DNA of 8,389 nt from an uncultured Planctomycetota bacterium (GTDB lineage Bacteria > Planctomycetota > UBA1135 > GCA-002686595), in contig CAIKQM010000713.1 of NCBI GenBank assembly GCA_903829565.1, forward strand, positions 1 through 8,389, given 5' to 3'. Position 1 is the first letter of the stretch; each line of letters begins with the position of its first letter. The position numbers and the translations under genes were made by a program. The notes beneath the pieces are model-generated. The model was not told the DNA's origin, searched no databases, and saw only the letters and a list, made by a program, of their open reading frames with translations. Positions 1-5,607 of this stretch are shown piece by piece.

Positions 1-11
1 CACACTCGTCT

Positions 12-23
12 GGACCAGTATCA
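12..23 (-). repeat. TGATACTGGTCC repeat, copy 1, containing the stop codon of the TPR gene
   Basis: Read on the minus strand, the 12-mer starts with the TGA stop of the TPR gene and continues TACTGGTCC. It is identical to the first 12 bases of copy 2 (4292) and to the reverse complement within copy 3 (4614-4626). If the repeat is a terminal inverted repeat, the body of this element lies to the left, outside the window. Confidence 0.6.
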
Positions 24-467
24 ATCGCGATCCCCCCGCAGCCGCCTCAACATCCCCCCAAACCTCGGATCCGCCCTCAACCCCACCAAATCCTCATCCT
101 GCTCCATGTGATCCGCATCGTCATACCCCCGCGCCAGCGCCTCCTCCAACAGCACAAACGCCTCATCCGTCCTACCCAACAAGGCCAAGGTGCACCCCAA
201 GTTGTACCGAGCCGTGGGATCGTCCGGGATCAGTTGCACCACTGTGGCGTCGGCCAAGTAGGCGCGGTCGTGGAAGCCCAAGCGGGTCAGGGCGTGGCCT
301 AGATCGGCCCAGGCATCGGAGTTGCGGGGGCGGCGGATGACTTCGTTTTCGAGCACCTCGACGAGGAACCGGTCGCCGGCCTCAGAGCAGGCTTTGCGCG
401 CGGCTTCGCTGACGGACCACTGTTCGGGCATGAGTGGAGGGTAGAACCGGCGTTGGGACGGTTCCAT
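21..467 (-). CDS. Small tetratricopeptide-repeat (TPR) protein
   Basis: A 148-residue, probably cytoplasmic protein; TPR domains mediate protein-protein contacts, but the partner is unknown. Two TPR units are visible at about residues 48-81 (AWADLGHALTRLG) and 82-115 (ARYNLGCTLALLGRTDEAF). The C-terminal stretch with DEDLVGLRADPRF (about 124-136) is the DPxL..LRxDPRF ending often seen after TPR units. I chose the ATG at 467 because family-like sequence begins soon after it; the ATG at 431 (MPEQW) is a close alternative. The frame stays open upstream to 737, but that part overlaps the divergent gene and looks like low-complexity shadow. No strong Shine-Dalgarno site precedes either start. The gene is divergent from the gene at 540, with 72 nt between them. 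Oddities: the last 70 or so codons change from C-ending to G-ending usage, with several AGG arginines, and the TGA stop lies inside a 12-bp repeat found twice more in the window. Confidence 0.8.
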   Translation of the reverse strand: MEPSQRRFYPPLMPEQWSVSEAARKACSEAGDRFLVEVLENEVIRRPRNSDAWADLGHALTRLGFHDRAYLADATVVQLIPDDPTARYNLGCTLALLGRTDEAFVLLEEALARGYDDADHMEQDEDLVGLRADPRFGGMLRRLRGDRD

Positions 468-514
468 GGGCCAGTTCCGAATGTCCGTTCCTGTGACCAG
501 CCACTCGCGGCTGC

Positions 515-535
515 TAGTGTCATCCCCACGAGGTG
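515..535 (+). promoter_or_regulatory. Candidate -10 box and ribosome binding site for the zinc-ribbon/HEAT gene
   Basis: A TAGTGT hexamer at 515-520 resembles a sigma-70 -10 box; no convincing -35 box lies 17 bp upstream (TGTGAC at 492-497 is poor). GAGGTG at 530-535 is a Shine-Dalgarno-like site 4 nt before the ATG at 540. It is the main reason to prefer that start over the in-frame ATG at 453, which lies inside the divergent gene. Confidence 0.35.
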
Positions 536-539
536 TTCC

Positions 540-1634
540 ATGGAGCTGTACTTCTGCAACGTCTGCAACGAGTCCATCCCGCAAACCGACATCGACAGCG
601 GTCGAGCAGTGTCGCGCGGCAAGGGCCTTGTGTGCCGCGCGTGTGAGTCGGCCATGAGCTCGCTCGAAGGCGGCCCGAGCAGCGCGACGACACCCGCCCC
701 CAGCTCGACACCTGCCCCCAGCTCGCCGCGCGCGCACAGCCGCGGTTTGTGGTTCACCACCGCGCTGCTCGCTGGAGCTGCAGTCTGGCTCTGGTCAGAC
801 CAACAGCGCCTCGCCGGCGAACACGCGCGCGAACTGCGCCAACTGCAACAACAACTCGAAGCCCTGCGCGGCCAAGAGCGCAGCGCGAACGCCAGCTTGG
901 AGAGTCTGCGCACGCAGCACGAACTCGCGCAGCGCACGGCGCGCACCGAGACCGAGGCCACCGCTCGTCGCTTGGAAGATGTGCGCAACCAACTGGCCGA
1001 TGCACGCGCTGGTCAAGCCGCCTTGACAAGTCGTTTGGCCCAGATGGAAGCCGAACGCGCGAAGCTCGCGTTGCTGGAAGCTCTCGCGCCGCGCCTGCAA
1101 GACCTCGAAGGCAAAGTGCGCGCGCTCGGCGAAGAACGCGCGACCTTGCTGGCGCGCATCGACGACTTGCAGAAGGGTGTCGAGGATGTTGCCACTCGGC
1201 CCACGCTGCAACCGACACCGGTGCAGCCCGCGCGCCCCGCGTGGGAGTCGCGTCTTGCAGACCTCGAGTCACCCGGCGAAGCCACGCGCTTGGAAGCCGT
1301 GCTGGCCCTCAGCTCGACGCGTGACGCAGCCGTCGTGCCGCACCTTGTGCCGCGCCTGAAGGATGACAATCTCTTCGTGCGCACTGCCACGGCGCGCGCG
1401 CTCGGAGAGCTGAAGACCACGGATCGCGCGGCGCTGTTGGCCCTGTGCGAGGCCTTGCTCGACGCCGAGGCCCCGGTCCGCGAGGCCGCGTGGGTCGCTC
1501 TGCGCGGCTGCACCGGCTCGAACCTCGCCTATGATCCGCTCGGCACCGATACCGAGCGCGCCCGCCGCGCCAAGGCCTGGCGCGAGCTCCTTGAACGCAC
1601 AGGCGCGCCAGAAGCGCCTCCCAGCGGTTCCTAG
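540..1634 (+). CDS. Membrane-anchored zinc-ribbon / coiled-coil / HEAT-like repeat protein
   Basis: A 364-residue protein with four parts in order. An N-terminal zinc-ribbon-like module has cysteine pairs at C6/C9 and C32/C35. A Ser/Pro/Thr-rich linker (about 40-66) follows, then one hydrophobic segment (about 70-86, WFTTALLAGAAVWLW) that should span the membrane. A long Arg/Glu/Gln/Ala-rich heptad region (about 88-220) is a likely coiled coil. The C-terminal domain (about 234-355) holds HEAT-like helices: EATRLEAVLALSST, VPHLVPRLKDDNLFVRTATARALGEL and APVREAAWVALRG, ending in a Trp-containing helix (AKAWRELLERTG). With one transmembrane helix and positive residues just before it, the zinc ribbon is probably cytoplasmic and the coiled coil and HEAT part periplasmic, though topology is inferred. 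The function is unknown; the make-up suggests a scaffold or sensor rather than an enzyme. It ends 40 nt before the isocitrate dehydrogenase gene, whose promoter-like sequence starts right after this stop. Confidence 0.85.
   Translation: MELYFCNVCNESIPQTDIDSGRAVSRGKGLVCRACESAMSSLEGGPSSATTPAPSSTPAPSSPRAHSRGLWFTTALLAGAAVWLWSDQQRLAGEHARELRQLQQQLEALRGQERSANASLESLRTQHELAQRTARTETEATARRLEDVRNQLADARAGQAALTSRLAQMEAERAKLALLEALAPRLQDLEGKVRALGEERATLLARIDDLQKGVEDVATRPTLQPTPVQPARPAWESRLADLESPGEATRLEAVLALSSTRDAAVVPHLVPRLKDDNLFVRTATARALGELKTTDRAALLALCEALLDAEAPVREAAWVALRGCTGSNLAYDPLGTDTERARRAKAWRELLERTGAPEAPPSGS
1012..1027 (+). repeat. Perfect dyad GTCAAG-CCGC-CTTGAC inside the coiled-coil region
   Basis: Two perfect 6-bp arms surround a 4-nt centre, over codons 158-163 of the zinc-ribbon/HEAT gene. 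It has the same arms and spacing as the AT-rich sites at 3240, 5380, 5859, 6584 and 7916, but a GC-rich centre. It may be chance, because GTCAAG also arises from ordinary Val-Lys codons. Confidence 0.3.
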
Positions 1635-1635
1635 C

Positions 1636-1664
1636 TTGCCGCCAAGGTAGGGGAGCCATAAACT
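1636..1664 (+). promoter_or_regulatory. Candidate sigma-70-type promoter of the isocitrate dehydrogenase gene
   Basis: TTGCCG at 1636-1641 and TAAACT at 1659-1664 are separated by exactly 17 bp; each matches four of six consensus bases. The -10 hexamer ends only 10 nt before the ATG at 1675, so transcription would begin at or within a few bases of the start codon. That fits the lack of a Shine-Dalgarno site at normal distance: the purine run AGGTAGGGGAG is about 20 nt away and lies within the promoter spacer. Confidence 0.4.
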
Positions 1665-1674
1665 CTCCCGCCTT

Positions 1675-2772
1675 ATGAAGCGCCACCCGGTCACTCTCAT
1701 CCTCGGCGACGGCACAGGTCCCGAGCTCGCCCATGTCACCAAGGACGTGCTCGATGCGACGGGCGTCGCATTCGACTGGACCATTGCTCACGCGGGCATC
1801 GACATCATGGAGACGGCGGGCACGCCGCTCCCGCAAGAGACGCTCGAGGCCATCAAGGCCACGAAGACCTGCATCAAGGCGCCGATCACCACGCCGGTGG
1901 GCACCGGCTTCCGCTCGGTCAATGTCGCGCTGCGCAAAGAGTTCGATCTCTACGCCTGCGTGCGCCCGTGCAAGACCTACCAAGGTGTGCGCTCGCGCTA
2001 CGACAACATCGACCTCGTCATCTTCCGCGAGAACACCGAAGACCTCTACGCCGGCATCGAGTTCGAGAAGGGCAGCGAGAAGGCCCTCAAGCTGATCGAG
2101 CACATCAAGGAGCTCTCGGGCGTCAAGATCCGCCCCGACTCCGGCATCAGCATCAAGCCCATCTCGGTCTTCGGTACCGAGCGCATCGTGCGCGCCGCGT
2201 TCGAATACGCGCGCAAGAAGGGCCGCAAGAAGGTCACCGCCGTCCACAAGAGCAACATCATGAAGTTCTCGGACGGCTTGTTCCTGTCGACCGCGCGCGC
2301 CGTGGCCGAGCAGTACAAGGACATCGCCTTCGATGATCGCATCGTTGACAACATGGCGATGCAGTTGGTGCAAAAGCCCGAGGACTACGATGTGCTCGTG
2401 CTGCCGAACTTGTACGGCGATGTGCTCAGCGACTTGTGCGCTGGTCTCATCGGCGGCTTGGGCATCGCGCCCGGCGAGAACAAGGGCGACGGCGGCATCG
2501 CGATCTTCGAAGCCACGCACGGTTCGGCTCCGAAGTACAAGGGCCTCAACAAGGTCAACCCGACCGCGATGTTGCTCTCGGGCGTGTTGATGCTCGAGCA
2601 CCTCGGCGAGCAAAGCGCCGCCACGCGCCTCGAGAAGGCCATCGCGCAGGTCATCAAGGAAGGCAAGCAGGTCACCTACGACCTCAAGTCCGACCGCAAC
2701 GACCCGACGGCTGTCGGCACCAAAGAGATGGGTGCCGCCATCATCAAGACCCTCGGCCAGATCAAGGCCTGA
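1675..2772 (+). CDS. icd: Isocitrate dehydrogenase (isocitrate/isopropylmalate dehydrogenase family, short form)
   Basis: Predicted to catalyse oxidative decarboxylation of isocitrate to 2-oxoglutarate in the cytoplasmic TCA cycle. The 365 residues fit the short members of the beta-decarboxylating dehydrogenase family. Visible signatures: GDGTGPE near residues 11-17; the isocitrate-binding loop [11 protein letters not shown] with S81, N83 and R87; R97; the [11 protein letters not shown] block with R118 and Y125; K192 in HKSNIMK; and NLYGDVLSD with D249 and D253 as metal ligands. SVN in place of the leucine-pocket residues of LeuB favours isocitrate over isopropylmalate. Around the coenzyme site, HGSAPKY gives K287 and Y288, equivalent to the NADP-selecting Lys-Tyr of E. 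coli Icd, and Y335 is kept, but the position of the E. coli NADP-binding Arg395 is Ser339. Coenzyme choice is therefore uncertain, leaning to NADP. The ATG at 1675 begins the normal family N-terminus. The DUF454 gene follows after 8 nt, probably on the same transcript. Confidence 0.9.
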   Translation: MKRHPVTLILGDGTGPELAHVTKDVLDATGVAFDWTIAHAGIDIMETAGTPLPQETLEAIKATKTCIKAPITTPVGTGFRSVNVALRKEFDLYACVRPCKTYQGVRSRYDNIDLVIFRENTEDLYAGIEFEKGSEKALKLIEHIKELSGVKIRPDSGISIKPISVFGTERIVRAAFEYARKKGRKKVTAVHKSNIMKFSDGLFLSTARAVAEQYKDIAFDDRIVDNMAMQLVQKPEDYDVLVLPNLYGDVLSDLCAGLIGGLGIAPGENKGDGGIAIFEATHGSAPKYKGLNKVNPTAMLLSGVLMLEHLGEQSAATRLEKAIAQVIKEGKQVTYDLKSDRNDPTAVGTKEMGAAIIKTLGQIKA

Positions 2773-2780
2773 GCAGCCCC

Positions 2781-3161
2781 ATGCGCAGCCGGCTTTGGAC
2801 CGGCGCAGGCTGGCTGTGCTTTGCAGCAGGAGCAGTGGGCGTGTTCGTCCCGCTGCTCCCGACGACTCCCTTGCTGTTGCTTGCAGCCGGGTGTTGGGCG
2901 CGCGGTTCACCGCGCATGCGCGCGTGGTTGTTGTCGCACCCACGCTTCGGGCCGCAGCTACAGCTGTGGTTCGAACACGGCGTCGTGCCGCGGCGCGCCA
3001 AGGTGCTCGCCAGCGTCCTCATGGGCGCGGGCTCGGCGCTCGGCATCACGACGTCGGGCATGTCGGTCGGCATGGCGAGTGTGGTGGTGCTGACCTTGGC
3101 GGCTGTGTTGGCCTGGTTGTGGCTGCGGCCGGAGAGCGCCAAAACGCCGCCTAAACCTTAG
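2781..3161 (+). CDS. DUF454 / YbaN-like inner membrane protein
   Basis: A 126-residue membrane protein, matching the roughly 125 residues of E. coli YbaN. The family core is clear: FVPLLPTTPLLLLAAGCWARGSP, then MRAWLLSHPRFGP and a W..GVVPRRAK stretch, which correspond to the LPTTPFLLLAA...RSSPR...WL..HP.FGP pattern of DUF454. Hydrophobic segments lie at about residues 6-22, 24-39, 75-92 and 95-116. The loop with the Trp and Arg residues between the second and third segments is probably cytoplasmic. The family function is not established. The gene starts 8 nt after the isocitrate dehydrogenase stop with no good ribosome binding site of its own, so translational coupling is likely. I see no terminator after it before the next gene, 53 nt on. 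Confidence 0.88.
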   Translation: MRSRLWTGAGWLCFAAGAVGVFVPLLPTTPLLLLAAGCWARGSPRMRAWLLSHPRFGPQLQLWFEHGVVPRRAKVLASVLMGAGSALGITTSGMSVGMASVVVLTLAAVLAWLWLRPESAKTPPKP

Positions 3162-3201
3162 GATTTTGCAATTGTGGTGCAGTGTCCTCTGCCGGCATGC
3201 C

Positions 3202-3207
3202 GAAGGA
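3202..3207 (+). promoter_or_regulatory. Shine-Dalgarno site that sets the start of the secreted protein
   Basis: GAAGGA lies 7 nt before the ATG at 3215. It is the best ribosome binding site in the window apart from that at 7132, and favours this start over the in-frame GTG at 3182. It also places a proper signal peptide at the N-terminus. Confidence 0.6.
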
Positions 3208-3214
3208 CTTCTGC

Positions 3215-4294
3215 ATGGACCTGAGGGCAGTCGGTCTAAGTCTAGTTTGCTTGACATGGTGCGCGACCGCGACGGTTGCCGAACCCGGTCGTGGAGGCAC
3301 CGCACGCACCACGGCGGCGCGGCAGATCAGCTTCTACGAGCTCGACACACTTGATCCCGCCGCGCGCAGCGAACGCCGCCGCGCCATCGAAGCCGAGGAC
3401 AAAGCTGACTGGCGCGCGCGCCCGCCGGAAGGCTATCGCGCCGTGGCGCAACGCGGCTGGCTGGCCTTCGCCGAGCGCGATGCCGCCGCTGCGCGCGCCG
3501 TGTTGAGCGATCTCGCCGCCGAGTGGCAGTGGCTCGAAGACACCTTCGGCGCGCTCGCGCCCGCCGAATACGCGCGCACGCCCATCCTCGTCCTGCACGA
3601 AGCCAATGTGCTTCCGCCGCTGTCCTTCCGCACGGGACAGGCTCCCCGCGCGGGCGTGGCCACACCGCGCCTGGCGTGCAGCCTGGATCCCAAGCAGCGC
3701 TTGGACTTGCGCCTGCAACTCGCCGCCTTGTGGTTCCAAGAGAAGGACCGCGAGGTGTGGAACCTCATGCCGCGCTGGATGAAGGACGCGCTGCGCGACT
3801 GGCTGCGCGACGCCAAAGTCAAGAACGGCAGCTTCACCCCCGACTGCAGCCCCGAGCTCGACGACGCGTGGCGCGCGCTGCAAAAGAAGAACGTGAGTAT
3901 CCCTCTGGCCGAGGTGATGCTCGATCGAGGTGACTTGGCCAAGCAACTCTCCGCCGAGTTCGGCCCGCACGCGGTGCGTGCCCAGGGCGCGCGCACCTTC
4001 GCCGCGTTGGCCTGGGGGCGGGGGGCCTGCGCGGAGTTGTTGGATGACTACTTGCGGGCGCTGAAGGTGAGTGCCGCGGAGCTGCGCGCGACGCACGGGG
4101 CGCGCGAGCGCTTGATGGACCAAGCGACGGCGGTGTTGGATCCGTTGGGGGAGCAGGAGTTCTTGGTGGCGTGGGATGCGACACCTGGGGAGATGGAGCG
4201 GATGGTGAGGGCGAGGGCTTGGGAGGGGAGCTTTGGGAGGTTGGATGGGCGGGGGGAGGAGGCGGTGCAGCGGGACCTGAGAGACGAAAAGTGA
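3215..4294 (+). CDS. Secreted protein of unknown function, possibly an inactive peptidase-MA-like domain
   Basis: A 359-residue protein with a cleavable signal peptide: MDLR, a hydrophobic core to about residue 19, and a likely cut after TVA (about 22/23). The mature part is rich in Ala, Arg, Leu and Glu, and should be mostly helical. Residues 95-200 resemble in outline the gluzincin-type peptidase-MA domains common in secreted planctomycete proteins: a helix (SDLAAEWQWLEDTFG), a strand (TPILVLH), a helix (LRLQLAALWFQ), then PRWMKDALRDWL, matching the usual PxWLxEGLAxxL. The zinc motif HExxH expected in the third element is absent, so no protease activity is predicted. This family link is my inference from architecture and is weak. 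The signal peptide carries a run of rare codons (codons 9-14). From about 4000 the codons become G-ending and AGG/AGA arginines appear. The TGA stop is part of the repeat at 4291-4304. Confidence 0.75.
   Translation: MDLRAVGLSLVCLTWCATATVAEPGRGGTARTTAARQISFYELDTLDPAARSERRRAIEAEDKADWRARPPEGYRAVAQRGWLAFAERDAAAARAVLSDLAAEWQWLEDTFGALAPAEYARTPILVLHEANVLPPLSFRTGQAPRAGVATPRLACSLDPKQRLDLRLQLAALWFQEKDREVWNLMPRWMKDALRDWLRDAKVKNGSFTPDCSPELDDAWRALQKKNVSIPLAEVMLDRGDLAKQLSAEFGPHAVRAQGARTFAALAWGRGACAELLDDYLRALKVSAAELRATHGARERLMDQATAVLDPLGEQEFLVAWDATPGEMERMVRARAWEGSFGRLDGRGEEAVQRDLRDEK
3240..3255 (+). repeat. AT-rich dyad-like motif GTCTAGTTTGCTTGAC
   Basis: It lies in the signal-peptide codons 9-14 of the secreted protein, imposing AGT-CTA-GTT-TGC-TTG-ACA in place of the usual GC-ending codons. 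It matches the site at 5380 at 14 of 16 positions. Confidence 0.4.
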
Positions 4295-4304
4295 TACTGG
4301 TCCC
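4291..4304 (+). repeat. 14-bp inverted repeat, left copy, containing the stop codon of the secreted protein
   Basis: GTGATACTGGTCCC here is the exact reverse complement of 4614-4627. The stop of the upstream gene is its TGA at 4292-4294. Continuing rightwards, ACTGGT (4296-4301) and ACCAGT (4306-4311) can pair around a CCCG tetraloop. Confidence 0.65.
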
Positions 4305-4330
4305 GACCAGTGGGCAGAACTTGATCTGCC
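4296..4330 (+). terminator. Two adjacent hairpins after the secreted-protein gene
   Basis: ACTGGT/ACCAGT with a 4-nt loop (4296-4311) is followed at once by GGCAGA/TCTGCC with a 6-nt loop (4313-4330). They begin within the stop-codon repeat. No U-run follows (the sequence after is GGCCGCTGAAAAATCC), so this is not a classic intrinsic terminator. They could be a transcript-end or processing structure. Confidence 0.35.
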
Positions 4331-4439
4331 GGCCGCTGAAAAATCCGCTCGAACTGTCCCCAAGCATCGCCCGGCTACGTCTGTAGGTAATTGGACTCGT
4401 TAGTTGAGAGCCTTCCGTGGCTGCTGGAGGGCGGCTGCC

Positions 4440-4467
4440 AGCGCGCCCTAGGGCCTTGGCGCGCTTT
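4440..4467 (+). terminator. GC-rich hairpin followed by TTT
   Basis: AGCGCGCC (4440-4447) pairs perfectly with GGCGCGCT (4458-4465) around a 10-nt loop, and T4465-T4467 follow. The stem is strong, but the T-run is only three bases. It is a possible weak terminator between the secreted protein and mdh, or an internal structure of the candidate element. Confidence 0.35.
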
Positions 4468-4613
4468 GGGCGTCATATGAGCCCTCCGACATCTCCGACC
4501 CAGGCCAAGCCTTGGATCGCCGCGCGTCCCCACAATCCGCGCGAATCTTGCGACCGGTGCCCTTAGCACCCACGCCAGGCCATTCTCGGCCTCCAAAGTC
4601 GTGCACAATCACA

Positions 4614-4627
4614 GGGACCAGTATCAC
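4614..4627 (-). repeat. 14-bp inverted repeat, right copy, in the mdh upstream region
   Basis: GGGACCAGTATCAC is the exact reverse complement of 4291-4304 and ends 24 nt before the mdh start. It is itself bracketed by a direct repeat, ATCACAGGG at 4608-4616 and again at 4624-4632. No minus-strand gene ends here, unlike the other two copies. Confidence 0.65.
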
Positions 4628-4636
4628 AGGGGACGC

Positions 4637-4642
4637 TATCCT
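4637..4642 (+). promoter_or_regulatory. Candidate -10 box of mdh
   Basis: TATCCT ends 9 nt before the mdh ATG at 4652, the same geometry as the TAAACT box before the isocitrate dehydrogenase gene. No good -35 box lies at 17 bp: that position is GGGACC, inside the 14-bp repeat. No Shine-Dalgarno site lies between it and the ATG, so a leaderless or nearly leaderless transcript is possible. Confidence 0.3.
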
Positions 4643-4651
4643 GCCCCACCC

Positions 4652-5605
4652 ATGACCCGCCTCCAGCAAAAGAAGCTCACCATCGTCGGTGCCGGCTATG
4701 TAGGCATGACCTGCGCCCAGCTCTGCGCCTACAAAAACCTCGCCTCCGAGATCGTCATCATCGACGTCCTCGATGGCCGCGCCAAGGGTATCGCGCTCGA
4801 CCTCAATCAGTCGGCTGCCGTCGAAGGTTTTGGTGCACGCGTCGTCGGGACCAACGACCCCAAGGACACCTACGGCTCGGATGTCGTCATCATGACGGCC
4901 GGTCTGCCGCGCAAGCCGGGGATGAGTCGGTCGGACCTGTTGGAGACCAATGCCAAGATCATCACCAGCGTGGCCGAATATGTGCGCCACGGCTCGCCCG
5001 ATGCGCATGTGATCGTGGTCACGAACCCGCTCGATTCGATGGTGCACTTGATGCGCGCCAAAACGGGCTTTCCGGGGGCGCGCGTCACGGGGATGGCGGG
5101 GGTGCTCGACAGTGCGCGCTTCAGTTGGTTCATCGCGCTCGCAACGAAGAGCTCGGTGCAGGATGTCAAGGCCATGGTCCTTGGCGCGCACGGCGATTCG
5201 ATGGTGCCGGTGCCGCAGTACTGCAATGTCAACGGGGTCGGCATCCAGCAACTGCTCGACAAGGCCAGCATCGAGGCGATGGCCACGCGCACCAAGAATG
5301 GCGGCGCGGAGATCGTCGGTTTGTTGAAGACGGGCTCGGCCTTCTTTGCGCCGGCCTCCAGCGCGGTTGCTATGGCGGCGTCAATTTTGCTTGACCAAAA
5401 GCGCCTCCTCCCCACGGCCTGCTGGCTCAACGGCCAGTACGGCTTCCACGATGTCTACATGGGCGTCCCGGCCATCCTCGGCAAGGATGGCGTCGAATCG
5501 ATCGTCGAGATCCCGCTCGACAACGAATCGCGCGCTCAAATGCACAAAACCGCCGGCGCCATCCTCGCCGACGTCCAGATCCTCCGCGACAAGAAGCTGC
5601 TCTGA
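4652..5605 (+). CDS. mdh: Malate dehydrogenase (LDH-like type)
   Basis: Interconverts malate and oxaloacetate with NAD in the TCA cycle. The 317 residues fit the lactate-dehydrogenase-like malate dehydrogenases. The Rossmann motif GAGYVG is at residues 13-18, with D38 ending the second strand (VIIDVLD), which favours NAD. The substrate loop LPRKPGMSR contains R87, the residue that marks malate rather than lactate specificity, and R93. N125 (VTNPLD), D153 and R156 (VLDSARF) and the catalytic H180 (GAHGD) are all present, so the enzyme should be active. The frame opens upstream at 4601, but the ATG at 4652 gives the normal family N-terminus just before KLTIVGAG. fumC follows 2 nt after the stop. 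Codon use is mosaic: C-ending in the first 80 or so codons, G-ending in the middle, and C-ending again after the rare-codon site at 5380-5395. Confidence 0.96.
   Translation: MTRLQQKKLTIVGAGYVGMTCAQLCAYKNLASEIVIIDVLDGRAKGIALDLNQSAAVEGFGARVVGTNDPKDTYGSDVVIMTAGLPRKPGMSRSDLLETNAKIITSVAEYVRHGSPDAHVIVVTNPLDSMVHLMRAKTGFPGARVTGMAGVLDSARFSWFIALATKSSVQDVKAMVLGAHGDSMVPVPQYCNVNGVGIQQLLDKASIEAMATRTKNGGAEIVGLLKTGSAFFAPASSAVAMAASILLDQKRLLPTACWLNGQYGFHDVYMGVPAILGKDGVESIVEIPLDNESRAQMHKTAGAILADVQILRDKKLL
5380..5395 (+). repeat. AT-rich dyad-like motif GTCAATTTTGCTTGAC
   Basis: GTCAA and TTGAC arms surround a 6-nt centre, over mdh codons 243-248 (Ala-Ser-Ile-Leu-Leu-Asp). The rare codons TCA-ATT-TTG-CTT interrupt an otherwise GC-ending gene. 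It also marks the change from G-ending to C-ending codons in mdh. Confidence 0.45.
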
Positions 5606-5607
5606 TC

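Larger units (their letters stand above)
4295..4651. other. 357-nt non-coding region; candidate 337-bp inverted-repeat element (4291-4627)
   Basis: I find no credible gene here. A 77-codon minus-strand open frame (4375-4608) has no recognisable domain, and its arginine- and alanine-rich make-up is typical of a GC-rich shadow frame. The segment between the two 14-bp inverted repeats contains several possible hairpins: 4296-4311, 4313-4330 (GGCAGA/TCTGCC), 4440-4465, 4521-4543 (CGCGCG/CGCGCG) and 4577-4592 (AGGCC/GGCCT). A small inverted-repeat mobile element without its own transposase would look like this. A structured RNA or a long mdh leader are alternatives. No target-site duplication is evident beside the repeats (AAAA on the left, AGGG on the right), which weakens the mobile-element reading. 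Confidence 0.35.

Noticed and set aside
453..539. N-terminal extension of the zinc-ribbon/HEAT protein from the ATG at 453
   Set aside because: It overlaps the start of the divergent TPR gene, and the ATG at 540 has a GAGGTG site and begins directly at the zinc ribbon.
1309..2943. Long minus-strand open frame (544 codons) opposite isocitrate dehydrogenase
   Set aside because: It is a shadow of the GC-rich coding strand: no recognisable domain, and it runs opposite a clear, complete enzyme gene and parts of two others.
3182..3214. GTG start giving 11 extra residues on the secreted protein
   Set aside because: The ATG at 3215 has a better ribosome binding site and yields a normal signal peptide.
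4375..4608. 77-codon minus-strand open frame in the mdh upstream region
   Set aside because: No domain and no ribosome binding site; the composition is typical of a chance frame, and it spans the hairpins of the intergenic region.
5366..5395. Sigma-54 promoter at the TTTTGCTT island in mdh
   Set aside because: The spacing between an upstream GG and the GC is 13 bp, not the required 10, and the site is deep inside mdh.
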